From positions 310,001-374,000 of the forward strand of contig LVZB01000001.1 in the NCBI GenBank assembly GCA_023101485.1: DNA of 64,000 bases. The letters are read 5' to 3'. Position 1 is the stretch's first letter, and every line of letters starts with the position of its first letter. A program made the translations under genes and the position numbers. A model generated the notes under the pieces. The model was given only the letters and a program-made list of their open reading frames with translations. It made no database searches and was not told where the DNA came from. The stretch comes from Pasteurellaceae bacterium Macca. GTDB taxonomy: Bacteria > Pseudomonadota > Gammaproteobacteria > Enterobacterales > Pasteurellaceae. Below, piece by piece: positions 9,465 to 18,361 of the stretch.

Positions 9465-9944
9465 TCAAATAGGTTGCCGTGGCACAGCATTTTGATAGCC
9501 GAACTGTCGCCAAGCTTCATAAACCACGACAGCCACCGTGTTGGATAAATTCATACTGCGACTATCTTTACACATTGGCACGCGGATTTTTTGCGACATC
9601 GGCAAGGTCTCTAAAATCGCCATCGGAATACCGCGACTTTCTGGGCCAAACATCAAAAAATCCCCTAATTCATACTGCACTTCGCTGTGATTCGGCTCGC
9701 CTTTAGTCGTCAGTGCAAAAAGGCGTTTGGGCTTCGCTTGTTGAAGAAACGCCTCAAAGTTGGGGTATTTTTGAATATCAACAAATTCGTGATAATCCAG
9801 CCCCGAACGGCGGAGCTTTTTATCATCCCAAGTAAAACCAAAGGGTTCGATCATATGTAAACGAAAGCCACAATTTGCACATAGCCGAATAATATTGCCA
9901 CTATTTTGCGGAATTTCTGGCTCAAATAACACAATATCTAGCAT
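9465..9944 (-). CDS. trmL: tRNA (cytidine/uridine(34)-2'-O)-methyltransferase TrmL
   Basis: A 159-residue SPOUT-class methyltransferase (E. coli TrmL 157) that 2'-O-methylates the wobble base of tRNA-Leu isoacceptors. The three family motifs are visible: [25 protein letters not shown], and [15 protein letters not shown], the last two forming the SAM-binding trefoil knot. It starts 8 bp after the trhP stop on the same strand; both act on wobble-position tRNA modification. Confidence 0.95.
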   Translation of the reverse strand: MLDIVLFEPEIPQNSGNIIRLCANCGFRLHMIEPFGFTWDDKKLRRSGLDYHEFVDIQKYPNFEAFLQQAKPKRLFALTTKGEPNHSEVQYELGDFLMFGPESRGIPMAILETLPMSQKIRVPMCKDSRSMNLSNTVAVVVYEAWRQFGYQNAVPRQPI

Positions 9945-9952
9945 CGTGATTC

Positions 9953-11338
9953 CTAAGATTGAGGGGCTTGATGTGGGTTACGCGTGTTGCTATTAACTAA
10001 ATTACGCATTAACAACGCATAATCGAGGGAGATATCCGCCGGCACATCTAAGAAGACAAAATGCCCATCGCCAAGCCCGGCTTCCACGTCTTCATTTTTG
10101 CGGTTTAACAAGCGGTTGATTTTAAACACAATATTACCTTGAGGTGTCATCATTTCCACTTCATCACCAAGAAGGAATTTATTTTTCACGGCGACTTCTG
10201 CCATCCCTTGCGCATTGCGTTTGCCGGTAAATTCCCCGACAAATTGTTGCCGTTCTGAAATGGAGTAGCCGTAGTCATAATTTTGGTACTCATCATGGGT
10301 ATGACGGCGGAGAAAACCTTCCGTATAACCCCGGTGGGCAAGGCTTTCTAAAGTATCCATTAAACTTTCATCAAAGGGTTTTCCACTGGCGGCATCATCA
10401 ATCGCTTTGCGATAGACCTGTGCGGTTCTGGCACAATAGTAAAAAGATTTAGTACGCCCTTCGATTTTTAAGGAATGTACGCCAATTTGGGTTAATTTCT
10501 CTACATGTTGCACAGCGCGTAAATCCTTTGAATTCATAATGTAAGTGCCGTGTTCATCTTCAAAGGCGGTCATCTGCTCATCGGGCTTTTGCGTTTCCGC
10601 AAGAAGAAAGACTTTATCCGTGGTATTGCCTTCCCCAAGGGTTGGGGCAATATTTTTCACTTCGATTTGTTGGGTTGGGTCAAATTTTTGGACAATATTC
10701 CCCACATCATCGACTTTACCTTCCTCCACTTGGTACTCCCAACGGCAAGCATTGGTACAAGTGCCTTGGTTCGGATCACGTTTGTTGATGTAGCCCGAAA
10801 GCAAACAACGCCCTGAATACGCCATACATAACGCCCCATGGACGAAAATCTCCAACTCCATTTCAGGCACTTGTTTGCGGATCTCGGCAATCTCGTCAAT
10901 GGATAATTCGCGGGATAAAATCACCCGTGTCAGCCCCATTTGTTTCCAGAATTTTACCGTTGCCCAATTGACGGCATTGGCTTGCACCGAGAGGTGAATA
11001 TCCATTTGGGGGAAATGCTCTCGCACTAGCATAATTAAACCCGGGTCGGACATAATTAACGCATCGGGTTGCATATCCACCACCACTTGTAAATCCTTGA
11101 TAAAGGTTTTGAGCTTGGAGTTGTGGGGAGCGATATTCACGACCACATAGAATTTCTTCCCAAGGGCGTGGGCTTCGTCAATACCAATCTTTAAATTGGC
11201 GTGATTAAATTCATTATTACGCACCCGTAGGCTATAACGGGGTTGTCCGGCATATACCGCATCTGCCCCGTAGGCAAAGGCGTAACGCATATTTTTCAAT
11301 GAACCGGCAGGGGATAAAAGTTCAGGTTTAAATGTCAT
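9953..11338 (-). CDS. trhP: tRNA uridine(34) hydroxylase TrhP (YegQ, U32 family)
   Basis: A 461-residue peptidase-U32-family protein matching E. coli YegQ/TrhP, which makes 5-hydroxyuridine at position 34 of tRNA using prephenate. It has the family start [44 protein letters not shown], and the cysteine cluster around [11 protein letters not shown] expected to hold an iron-sulfur centre. I chose ATG 11338 ([10 protein letters not shown]), giving the usual length; the in-frame start at 11359 adds seven unconserved residues. Operon with trmL. Confidence 0.93.
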   Translation of the reverse strand: MTFKPELLSPAGSLKNMRYAFAYGADAVYAGQPRYSLRVRNNEFNHANLKIGIDEAHALGKKFYVVVNIAPHNSKLKTFIKDLQVVVDMQPDALIMSDPGLIMLVREHFPQMDIHLSVQANAVNWATVKFWKQMGLTRVILSRELSIDEIAEIRKQVPEMELEIFVHGALCMAYSGRCLLSGYINKRDPNQGTCTNACRWEYQVEEGKVDDVGNIVQKFDPTQQIEVKNIAPTLGEGNTTDKVFLLAETQKPDEQMTAFEDEHGTYIMNSKDLRAVQHVEKLTQIGVHSLKIEGRTKSFYYCARTAQVYRKAIDDAASGKPFDESLMDTLESLAHRGYTEGFLRRHTHDEYQNYDYGYSISERQQFVGEFTGKRNAQGMAEVAVKNKFLLGDEVEMMTPQGNIVFKINRLLNRKNEDVEAGLGDGHFVFLDVPADISLDYALLMRNLVNSNTRNPHQAPQS

Positions 11339-11589
11339 AAAAATCTCGTCTGATATCAAGTCAGCACCTTCTCAAAGAGAAGGCAATAAAAGGGGCGCAT
11401 TCTAGCAAAAAATGGACTTTCCGTGACAAATATCTTTACAAGCGGTCGTTTTTTTCTACTTTTTTGCTGGCTAAAATCCAACCATTTAGCCAAGGGGTTT
11501 GAACCCTCTTTGCCTTTTTCTGTCTTATCCGCCACGAATGAGGGAATCATTCGGGGAAATAAAATCAACTTTGATAGAAGGAAAATGCT

Positions 11590-12948
11590 ATGAAAAAATC
11601 ACTTTTAACCTGTTTAATTTTAGGCTTAGGCGTAGCAATGCCAAGTTTCGCCAATCTACCGAGTATGGTTGATGGGCAACCTGTGCCAAGCCTTGCACCA
11701 ATGATTGAAAAAGTCCGCCCTGCGGTGGTGAGTATCGCTGTAGAGGGAAAAACCAAAGCAAGCAAAAATAGCCGTGCCATTCCCGAAGAGTTTGAATTTT
11801 TCTTCGGCCCTGAATTTGGGCGTAACAGCGCACCACGTCAATTCCGTGGCGAAGGTTCAGGGGTAATTATTGATGCCAAAAAAGGTTATGTGATGACGAA
11901 TAACCACGTCGTCGATAACGCCGATAAAATCACCGTAAAATTAGATGACGGACGGGAATTTAAGGCAAAATTAGTCGGCGCAGATCCGCAATCAGATGTC
12001 GCATTAATTAAAATTGATGCGCCTAAAGATCTCACTGAAATCAAAATTGCCGATTCCGATAAACTCCGCGTGGGGGACTTTACCGTCGCTATTGGTAACC
12101 CTTTTGGTTTAGGGCAAACCGTGACATCGGGGATTGTTTCTGCTCTTGGTCGCTCCACTGGCACCAGTGATGATGGTTATGAAAGCTACATTCAAACGGA
12201 TGCCGCAGTCAATCGTGGTAACTCTGGTGGCCCGTTAATTAACTTACAGGGTGAGTTAATTGGTATTAATACGGCGATCATCTCCCCAAGTGGCGGTAAC
12301 GCTGGGATTGCCTTTGCAATTCCAAGTAATATGGCGAATAACCTCGTTCAACAGATTATTGAATTTGGCGAAGTGAAACGTGGCTTACTTGGCATTAAAG
12401 GTGGGGAGTTAAATGCGGATCTGGCTAAAGCCTTTGAAGTCAATGCACAACAAGGTGCGTTTGTCAGTGAAGTGCTAAATGATTCCGCCGCGGCCAAAGC
12501 GGGCTTAAAAGCAGGGGATGTGATTATTGCCCTCAATGGTCAGAAAATCCGTAGCTTTGCTGAACTTCGCGCCAAAGTAGCGACCACTGGAGCCGGCAAA
12601 GAGATTGAGCTGACCTACCTACGGGACGGCAAAGAGCATAAAGTTAAAGTCAAACTGCAATCAGACGAACAGAGCAAAACCAGTGCCAAAGGCTTACTTC
12701 CTGCCTTAAACGGTGCGGAGCTGAGCAATTATGACGATAAAGGCGTGAAAGGCATTGAGATCAGCAAGGTAGAAAAAGGCTCTATCGCCGAAGCTCGTGG
12801 TTTCCGTAAAGGCGATGTGATTGTGGGTGTGAATCGCCAAATAGTTGAAAACATTGGCGAATTACGCAAAATTGTCGATGCTAAACTTTCTGCCGTGGCA
12901 TTAAATATCTTGCGTGATGGTTCAAACTTCTATGTGATTATTCAATAA
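11590..12948 (+). CDS. degQ: periplasmic Do-type serine protease DegQ/HtrA
   Basis: A 452-residue periplasmic protease/chaperone with a Sec signal peptide (about 1-21, ending PSFA). The trypsin-like triad is His in VMTNNHVV, Asp in QSDVALIKID, and Ser in GNSGGPL. Two PDZ domains follow (about 260-350 and 370-450). The long glutamine-rich loop of DegP is shortened, which favours the DegQ/HtrA type. A Shine-Dalgarno (AGAAGGAAAA) precedes the ATG. Monocistronic, ended by the terminator at 12973. I could not find a convincing sigmaE promoter by eye. Confidence 0.94.
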   Translation: MKKSLLTCLILGLGVAMPSFANLPSMVDGQPVPSLAPMIEKVRPAVVSIAVEGKTKASKNSRAIPEEFEFFFGPEFGRNSAPRQFRGEGSGVIIDAKKGYVMTNNHVVDNADKITVKLDDGREFKAKLVGADPQSDVALIKIDAPKDLTEIKIADSDKLRVGDFTVAIGNPFGLGQTVTSGIVSALGRSTGTSDDGYESYIQTDAAVNRGNSGGPLINLQGELIGINTAIISPSGGNAGIAFAIPSNMANNLVQQIIEFGEVKRGLLGIKGGELNADLAKAFEVNAQQGAFVSEVLNDSAAAKAGLKAGDVIIALNGQKIRSFAELRAKVATTGAGKEIELTYLRDGKEHKVKVKLQSDEQSKTSAKGLLPALNGAELSNYDDKGVKGIEISKVEKGSIAEARGFRKGDVIVGVNRQIVENIGELRKIVDAKLSAVALNILRDGSNFYVIIQ

Positions 12949-12972
12949 GTTTGTATCACTCTTAGGCTAACG

Positions 12973-13001
12973 AAAAGGCGATCAATCGGATCGCCTTTTT
13001 T
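12973..13001. terminator. bidirectional terminator between degQ and tonB
   Basis: Stem AAAAGGCGATC / GATCGCCTTTT with a short AATCG loop and T-tracts on both strands, placed between two convergent genes. Confidence 0.9.
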
Positions 13002-13012
13002 CTAATTCACGC

Positions 13013-14011
13013 TTATTGTAGAGAAAAACGAACTGGCACAGTTAAGCTACTTGGGAAACCTGCTGGCGGTGCTCGATTTAAGAAAGTACTTTGGGCAGCT
13101 TTCACAGCAGCTGCATCAAGATTACTATTTCCCGAGGAGTTAGCTACCCTAACATTCATCACTTGTCCCGAAGGAGAAACAGTAAGTGCAAGAGTCACTG
13201 TCCCTGTTCGGCGCATCAATTTTTCCCGTTGTGGATAAGCATTATTCGCCCGTTGCTGTAACATTCGTTGTAACAATGCTTTGTAAGCATTAATTTCATT
13301 ACTGTTACTACTACTGGCGGCATTACTTTTCTCTGCCCCACCACTGGCTGATTGCCCCAACGCATTGCCCTTTGCTGAGCCATTTACGATGCCGGCTTGG
13401 GCTTTCACCCCTTGAGCAACTTGGGGAATCGCTTTGGCTACAATGCCTTGTTTGACTTCCGAACCCGCTTCAAGTGCTTTGATCGGTTTAACGGGGTCTT
13501 TCTTCGGCTCTTTGGTTTTTTCCTTTACTTTCTCTTTCGGTTTTTCTTTCGGTTTTTCCTTGATTTTTTCAGGGGGCTTCTCTTTGGGCTTTTCCTTTAT
13601 TTTCTCTTTCCGTTTTTCCTTAGGTGGTTCTTTTGGTTTCTCTTTTTCTTTCGGTTTTTCAAGGGGCTTCGCTAAGGGTTTAGGCGGTAACACGGTTTCG
13701 GGAATTGGCTCTTCAACCTTGTTGGATTCCTCCTGTTTCGCCTCTTCCTTTTCTACGACTTCCTCTTTTACCTCAGGCTCTGCCGATTCCGGTTCTGATT
13801 GCGCTTCAGGTTCAGCATCTAATGTCGGTTCGGGGGCAACGGCAACTTGCGGTTGCTCCAAACGGGCAGCCAACATCTCTAAGGAGATGGAATTGACCTC
13901 CACCGTGCGTTCTGGCTTGGGGAGTTGCATAATCGCCCAAACACCCGAAAAAATGGCACTGTGGAAGAGCAAAGAACCAAGCACGCCAAGGCGAGAATGG
14001 GTTTTCTTCAT
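13013..14011 (-). CDS. tonB: TonB energy-transducing protein
   Basis: A 332-residue TonB. It has an N-terminal signal anchor (about 10-28), an acidic then Lys/Glu/Pro-rich periplasm-spanning linker (about 60-190, dominated by KPKEK-type repeats), and a C-terminal beta domain (about 245-332) with RRTGTVTLALTVSPSGQV and FPSSLTVPVRFSLQ. It carries proton-motive energy from ExbBD to outer-membrane iron and haem receptors. It is longer than E. coli TonB (239) because of the linker. Last gene of exbB-exbD-tonB, 9 bp after exbD. Confidence 0.95.
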   Translation of the reverse strand: MKKTHSRLGVLGSLLFHSAIFSGVWAIMQLPKPERTVEVNSISLEMLAARLEQPQVAVAPEPTLDAEPEAQSEPESAEPEVKEEVVEKEEAKQEESNKVEEPIPETVLPPKPLAKPLEKPKEKEKPKEPPKEKRKEKIKEKPKEKPPEKIKEKPKEKPKEKVKEKTKEPKKDPVKPIKALEAGSEVKQGIVAKAIPQVAQGVKAQAGIVNGSAKGNALGQSASGGAEKSNAASSSNSNEINAYKALLQRMLQQRANNAYPQREKLMRRTGTVTLALTVSPSGQVMNVRVANSSGNSNLDAAAVKAAQSTFLNRAPPAGFPSSLTVPVRFSLQ

Positions 14012-14020
14012 GGGTTTATC

Positions 14021-14407
14021 CTATTTTGAAGGCACTTTTTTCGTCACAATGGCGACATTTTTAATCTCATTGGCAGAAAACAGATCCGCCAATTCTACAA
14101 ATTTCTCAAAAGCCACGGAAGCATCCACCTTTAACGTGACTTTTTGGCTTTTATCCCAAGTAGCAATTTCTGCACTTAATGCGTCCTTATCAATGGGTTT
14201 ATCGTTATAGTAGAACTCATTGTTTTCGGTAATGGTTAATAACTTTGCCAGTTCATCGGCTTTCATGGCTTGGGTGGTGGTTGCCTGTGGCACATTCACT
14301 TGAATTTTGCCTTGGGAGATAAAAGACGCCGTCACTAAAACAATCGCCAACAGCACCAACATAATATCAATGAAGGGGATAATGTTGATTTCGTCAAATT
14401 TTTTCAT
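14021..14407 (-). CDS. exbD: biopolymer transport protein ExbD
   Basis: A 128-residue single-pass inner-membrane protein. The membrane helix (about 8-30, [18 protein letters not shown]) carries the essential proton-path aspartate, here Asp14 (Asp25 in E. coli numbering), followed by a small periplasmic domain. It assembles with ExbB and TonB. Operon middle gene. Confidence 0.96.
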   Translation of the reverse strand: MKKFDEINIIPFIDIMLVLLAIVLVTASFISQGKIQVNVPQATTTQAMKADELAKLLTITENNEFYYNDKPIDKDALSAEIATWDKSQKVTLKVDASVAFEKFVELADLFSANEIKNVAIVTKKVPSK

Positions 14408-14447
14408 AGTTCCTCGTTACAAATTGTTGCCAAAATTTGACCGCTTG

Positions 14448-14894
14448 TTAGCCTTGATGAGCGTGATTCGCTTGCCATTTGAGCTTATTTTCTTCCACTT
14501 TACGTCCAAATCCGTTGTAAAACATCATTGCAGGAATAGCGACTAAAATCCCCACCGCCGTGGCTTTTAACGCAAGGGATAAATGCACCATAATGGAAGC
14601 CGCATCAATCTCCCCCCCGGAATGCCCTAATTCATAAAAGGTTAATAAGATCCCAATTACCGTACCAAGTAGGCCGATATAAGGGGCATTTGAACCAATG
14701 GTGGAAATAGTGGTGAGGTTATGGGTGAGATCAATCTCTAAGTCTTGTAACGTTTGGTACTCACTTACGTTCACTTTTTTGTAAAACAGCACACGTTCAA
14801 TCACTTTGGCAAATAAAATCACACTCATCAACGCTAATAAACCGAGAATAATGTAATCAATGTAAGATTGCAGAAATTGGAAAAGTTGTTCCAT
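14448..14894 (-). CDS. exbB: biopolymer transport protein ExbB (short type)
   Basis: A 148-residue MotA/TolQ/ExbB-family membrane protein of the short Pasteurellaceae form. It has an N-terminal membrane helix (about 10-30) and the conserved [20 protein letters not shown] and [17 protein letters not shown] segments forming the channel helices. It lacks the longer N-terminus of E. coli ExbB. First gene of the operon, behind a promoter overlapped by a Fur-like site. Confidence 0.95.
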   Translation of the reverse strand: MEQLFQFLQSYIDYIILGLLALMSVILFAKVIERVLFYKKVNVSEYQTLQDLEIDLTHNLTTISTIGSNAPYIGLLGTVIGILLTFYELGHSGGEIDAASIMVHLSLALKATAVGILVAIPAMMFYNGFGRKVEENKLKWQANHAHQG

Positions 14895-14930
14895 AAAGAT
14901 GGCCTCATCAAAATAAAAATCAAAAAAGAA

Positions 14931-14949
14931 AAGTGCGAATTTCGCACTT
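14931..14949 (-). promoter_or_regulatory. hairpin at the 5' end of the exbB transcript
   Basis: AAGTGCGAA and its complement form a near-perfect 19-base palindrome, followed on the minus strand by TTCTTTTTT. It lies just after the expected transcription start. It looks like a terminator but is too close to the start for ordinary termination. Confidence 0.6.
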
Positions 14950-14990
14950 GATAATAGTTCGCATTATATCCTTTTCCCCCTCTTTTTCAA
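14950..14990 (-). promoter_or_regulatory. exbB promoter with Fur-box-like site
   Basis: On the minus strand TTGAAA (14985-14990), a 16-bp spacer and perfect TATAAT (14963-14968). A 19-base site at 14950-14968 matches the Fur consensus GATAATGATAATCATTATC at about 14 of 19 positions and overlaps the -10. Iron repression of exbB-exbD-tonB is expected from the family. Confidence 0.65.
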
Positions 14991-15067
14991 TCATTCACTC
15001 ATGAACAAATGAACATTTGTGGATTTAATGCTATATTGCCCCCTTTTGAACATAACGAGTGAAATCA

Positions 15068-15394
15068 ATGAGTGAAACATTTAGTGAAATCAGCCCTGAA
15101 CAAGCGTGGCAAATGATGCAAAATGAGGATGCGGTGTTAGTGGATATTCGCGATATGGTGCGATTTAGCCATAGTCGCCCAGAAGGCGCTTTCCACCTCA
15201 CCAATCAAAGCTATGGCAAATTTTTAGATGAATATGATTATGACGAGCCCATTATCGTCAGCTGTTACCACGGCGTCAGCAGCCGAAATACCGCCCAATT
15301 TTTAGTAGAACAAGGCTTTGAGCGAGTGTATAGCGTCAAGGGCGGTTTTGACGGTTGGATGCGCGCCAATTTACCCATTACCCAAGGGTACTAA
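15068..15394 (+). CDS. glpE: thiosulfate sulfurtransferase GlpE (rhodanese)
   Basis: A 108-residue single-domain rhodanese, the same length as E. coli GlpE. The active-site loop is CYHGVSS with the persulfide-forming Cys66; [17 protein letters not shown] is the conserved N-terminal part. I chose ATG 15068 ([12 protein letters not shown]); the upstream in-frame start at 15059 adds only three residues. It is divergent from exbB, and sohB follows 34 bp later. Confidence 0.93.
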   Translation: MSETFSEISPEQAWQMMQNEDAVLVDIRDMVRFSHSRPEGAFHLTNQSYGKFLDEYDYDEPIIVSCYHGVSSRNTAQFLVEQGFERVYSVKGGFDGWMRANLPITQGY

Positions 15395-15428
15395 CCTACT
15401 CAATCCAGTGAGAAATAAGGAATAAAAT

Positions 15429-16484
15429 ATGTGGAAAGAAATTTTATTAAATTACGGCATCTTCTTATTAGAGTTGCTCACGGTGTTCGGTGTCGTGGCC
15501 GTGGTGATTATGTTGATCCTTGAAGCCCGCAAACAGCCTGAAAACGGTTCTATTCGGATCACCAATTTAACGGAGAAATATCAAGAACAGAATAAAGCCT
15601 TAAAAAGCTTTTTCCTCAGCGATGGGGAAATGAAACATCTTGAAAAACAAGAGAAAAAAGCAGAGAAAGCCCGTGCAAAAGCCGAGAAAAAACGCTTAAA
15701 AGAAGGGGGAGAAAAACCCGAAAGCGAACAAAAATCTCGCCTGTTTGTATTAGATTTTCACGGCGATATTCAAGCCAGTGGCGTTTCTGCGCTACGCAAA
15801 GAGGTGGATGCGATTCTCTCCATGGCAAAACCTGAAACAGATAAAGTGCTGCTCAAATTAGAAAGCCCGGGCGGTGTCGTTCATGGCTACGGTTTAGCCT
15901 CCTCACAATTACAACGCCTAAAAACAGCTAAAATCTCGCTAACCATTGCGGTGGATAAAGTTGCCGCCAGCGGTGGCTATATGATGGCTTGTGTGGCAGA
16001 TAAAATTGTTTCCGCCCCTTTTGCCATTATTGGATCTATCGGTGTCGTAGCCCAAGTGCCGAATATTCATCGTTTATTGAAAAAACACGATGTTGATGTT
16101 GATGTGATGACCGCCGGCGAATACAAACGCACGGTCACCTTAGTGGGCGAAAATACCGAAAAAGGCAAACAAAAATTCCAACAAGAGTTAGAAGAAACCC
16201 ACGAACTCTTTAAGACTTTTGTACAACAACATCGCCCTCAATTAGATATGGCAAAAATTGCCACAGGGGAACATTGGTTCGGCACACAAGCGTTAGATTT
16301 ACACTTAGTCGATGAGATTACCACCAGTGATGATCTGATTCTCAATGCGGTTAAATCCGAAGAGGTCATTGAAGTGAAATATCATCAGAAGAAAAAACTG
16401 AGCCAACGGGTGGGAGAGCAAGTGGAATCCAGCACCGAAAATCTTCTCACTAAACTACTACACCGTCGTCACAACCTTTATTAA
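15429..16484 (+). CDS. sohB: inner-membrane signal-peptide-peptidase-type protease SohB
   Basis: A 351-residue S49-family serine protease. An N-terminal membrane helix (about 10-30) is followed by a charged Lys/Glu linker (about 65-95). The catalytic Ser lies in VAASGGYMMACVADKI and the catalytic Lys in EYKRTVTLVGENTEKGK. SESPGGVVHGYG-like core is present. The active site faces the periplasm. No frameshifts seen. Confidence 0.94.
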   Translation: MWKEILLNYGIFLLELLTVFGVVAVVIMLILEARKQPENGSIRITNLTEKYQEQNKALKSFFLSDGEMKHLEKQEKKAEKARAKAEKKRLKEGGEKPESEQKSRLFVLDFHGDIQASGVSALRKEVDAILSMAKPETDKVLLKLESPGGVVHGYGLASSQLQRLKTAKISLTIAVDKVAASGGYMMACVADKIVSAPFAIIGSIGVVAQVPNIHRLLKKHDVDVDVMTAGEYKRTVTLVGENTEKGKQKFQQELEETHELFKTFVQQHRPQLDMAKIATGEHWFGTQALDLHLVDEITTSDDLILNAVKSEEVIEVKYHQKKKLSQRVGEQVESSTENLLTKLLHRRHNLY

Positions 16485-16650
16485 TCTGATTTTCTTGCCC
16501 ACAACCTCAATAAAACATTGCACTTGGGCAAAAAAATGAGTAGAATTCGCGCCGTTTTGCTTAATTCTAAGTAACAAGCGGTGCTTTTTTATGAACATTT
16601 TGTCAATCTCATAATGCACTACAACAAAAACTAACCTGAGGAATAATACT

Positions 16651-17190
16651 ATCAAACCTGTAAAACGTGTTCAGAGCAACCGTGCTCATCGCTTAAACGA
16701 TGAAATTCGAGTCAAAGAAGTCCGTTTAACCGACCAAAATGGCGACCAACTTGGTATCGTGTCTATTCAAGAAGCCCTTGCGAAAGCAGAAGAAGCCGAA
16801 TTAGACTTAGTTGAAATTAGCCCAAATGCTGAACCGCCGGTTTGCCGTATTATGAATTACGGTAAGTTTATCTACGAAAAAGAAAAAGCCGCGAAAGAGC
16901 AGAAAAAGAAACAGAAAGTCGTCCAGGTGAAGGAAATCAAATTCCGTCCTGGTACTGATGTTGGTGACTACCAAGTGAAATTACGCAGTATTCTTCGTTT
17001 CCTAGAAGAAGGCGACAAAGTCAAAATCACCGTTCGTTTCCGTGGTCGTGAAATGGCACACCAAGATATTGGTTTAGATGTCTTAGAGCGTGTAAAAGAA
17101 GATACTGCAGAGATTGCCGTTGTCGAATCTGCACCCGGTAAGCTCGAAGGTCGCCAAGCGATTATGGTCATCGCACCGAAGAAAAAATAA
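16651..17190 (+). CDS. infC: translation initiation factor IF-3 (AUC start)
   Basis: A 179-residue IF-3 (E. coli 180). In-frame homology to IF-3 extends upstream of the first GTG/ATG (16759) to ATC at 16651: [22 protein letters not shown] is clearly the IF-3 N-domain. The ATC is preceded at proper distance by the Shine-Dalgarno GAGGA (16638-16642), and no ATG, GTG or TTG occurs at that end in frame. IF-3 genes commonly use AUU or AUC so that IF-3 can repress its own translation. The C-domain has [19 protein letters not shown] and ends APKKK. First gene of infC-rpmI-rplT. Confidence 0.95.
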   Translation: MKPVKRVQSNRAHRLNDEIRVKEVRLTDQNGDQLGIVSIQEALAKAEEAELDLVEISPNAEPPVCRIMNYGKFIYEKEKAAKEQKKKQKVVQVKEIKFRPGTDVGDYQVKLRSILRFLEEGDKVKITVRFRGREMAHQDIGLDVLERVKEDTAEIAVVESAPGKLEGRQAIMVIAPKKK

Positions 17191-17389
17191 TTCTTTTTAA
17201 CGAATTCTATATTAGAGATCACAATCTTTAATATAAACCAAGCATTCTCAGGCACACTCAGCAGCCTGAGTTGCTTTTAAAGTAGCAATGAAAATTGCTA
17301 TATGGTCAATAAACAGTGCTTCCAAGTAATTATTTCGGTAATTCGCCTGTTTGTTCTTTTTAACTGAAACAATGCGGAGTTTTTAAACA
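17191..17389 (+). promoter_or_regulatory. infC-rpmI intergenic leader with two hairpins
   Basis: A 199-bp gap containing CTCAGGC (17247-17253) pairing with GCCTGAG (17264-17270), followed by TTGCTTTT, and AGCAAT-GAAA-ATTGCT (17284-17299), a GNRA-type tetraloop hairpin. In enterobacteria L20 represses rpmI-rplT through structures in this region. A similar role here is inference; the first hairpin may be a partial terminator. Confidence 0.4.
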
Positions 17390-17587
17390 ATGCCTAAAAT
17401 CAAAACAGTACGTGGTGCTGCGAAGCGTTTCAAAAAAACAGCTTCTGGCGGTTTCAAACGTAAACAATCTCACTTACGTCATATTTTGACTAAAAAAAGC
17501 ACTAAACGTAAACGTCATTTACGTCATAAATCTATGGTAGCGAAAGCAGACCAAGTTTTAGTCGTAGCGTGCTTACCATACGCATAA
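17390..17587 (+). CDS. rpmI: 50S ribosomal protein L35
   Basis: A 65-residue, very basic protein of standard L35 length, starting [17 protein letters not shown] and containing the [22 protein letters not shown] core. It follows infC and precedes rplT, the conserved order. Shine-Dalgarno GCGGAG lies 12 bases upstream. Confidence 0.98.
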   Translation: MPKIKTVRGAAKRFKKTASGGFKRKQSHLRHILTKKSTKRKRHLRHKSMVAKADQVLVVACLPYA

Positions 17588-17639
17588 GCATTGCGTTCAT
17601 TAGTTCAATTTTAGTTAAATTTATTACATAGGAGATTAA

Positions 17640-17996
<357 letters not shown>

Positions 17997-18012
17997 TTTC
18001 TGATTAAAGTTG

Positions 18013-18040
18013 AAAAAGGCATCCTTGTGATGCCTTTTTT
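18013..18040 (+). terminator. terminator after rplT
   Basis: AAAAGGCATC / GATGCCTTTT stem with a CTTGT loop and T6 tail. Confidence 0.9.
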
Positions 18041-18250
18041 ATACTTTTGATTTTGTCACGCCATAAATTTATTTCTTTTCTATTTTTCTTCATCAAATCC
18101 AATAAACTCAGATCAATTGATATTTTTCTTTTAATCTTGCGACACATCTTGTCGCCACCTCACATATTTTACTCCCGTTTATTAAATATTTTACAAAATC
18201 TCATTATTTACACACACTTTACCATAGGTTAAATAGCAAGCAATTTTAGG
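18041..18250. other. AT-rich intergenic stretch before the adhesin gene
   Basis: Very AT-rich sequence without a credible gene; the only open frame has no ribosome-binding site or recognisable product. It probably insulates the adhesin promoter from the ribosomal operon. Confidence 0.5.
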
Positions 18251-18251
18251 C

Positions 18252-18296
18252 AAAAAAAAAAACAATATTGCTCATAAAAATAAACACATGTATAAT
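18252..18296 (+). promoter_or_regulatory. adhesin promoter with adjacent A11 tract
   Basis: A run of eleven A (18252-18262) ends 5 bp before a -35-like TTGCTC (18268-18273). A 17-bp spacer leads to perfect TATAAT (18291-18296). The A-tract may act as an UP-like element and is long enough for slipped-strand length change. A Shine-Dalgarno TAGGAG stands before the ATG at 18362. Confidence 0.6.
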
Positions 18297-18361
18297 TGCA
18301 AAGTTTTGTAAACATGAAAATCAGTTATTTTTATTAATCTTATATAGCTTAGGAGCTCCGT

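Noticed and set aside
11500..11589. A sigmaE promoter for degQ (GGAATCATT ... TCAAC)
   Set aside because: The -35 match to GGAACTT is too weak to call by eye.
13434..14210. 258-codon plus-strand frame opposite tonB and exbD
   Set aside because: It translates to Phe/Gly/Ser-rich low complexity, the antisense of the Lys/Glu/Pro linker.
18041..18361. The short open frame around 18047-18232 before the adhesin
   Set aside because: Low-complexity AT-rich translation with no ribosome-binding site or known family.
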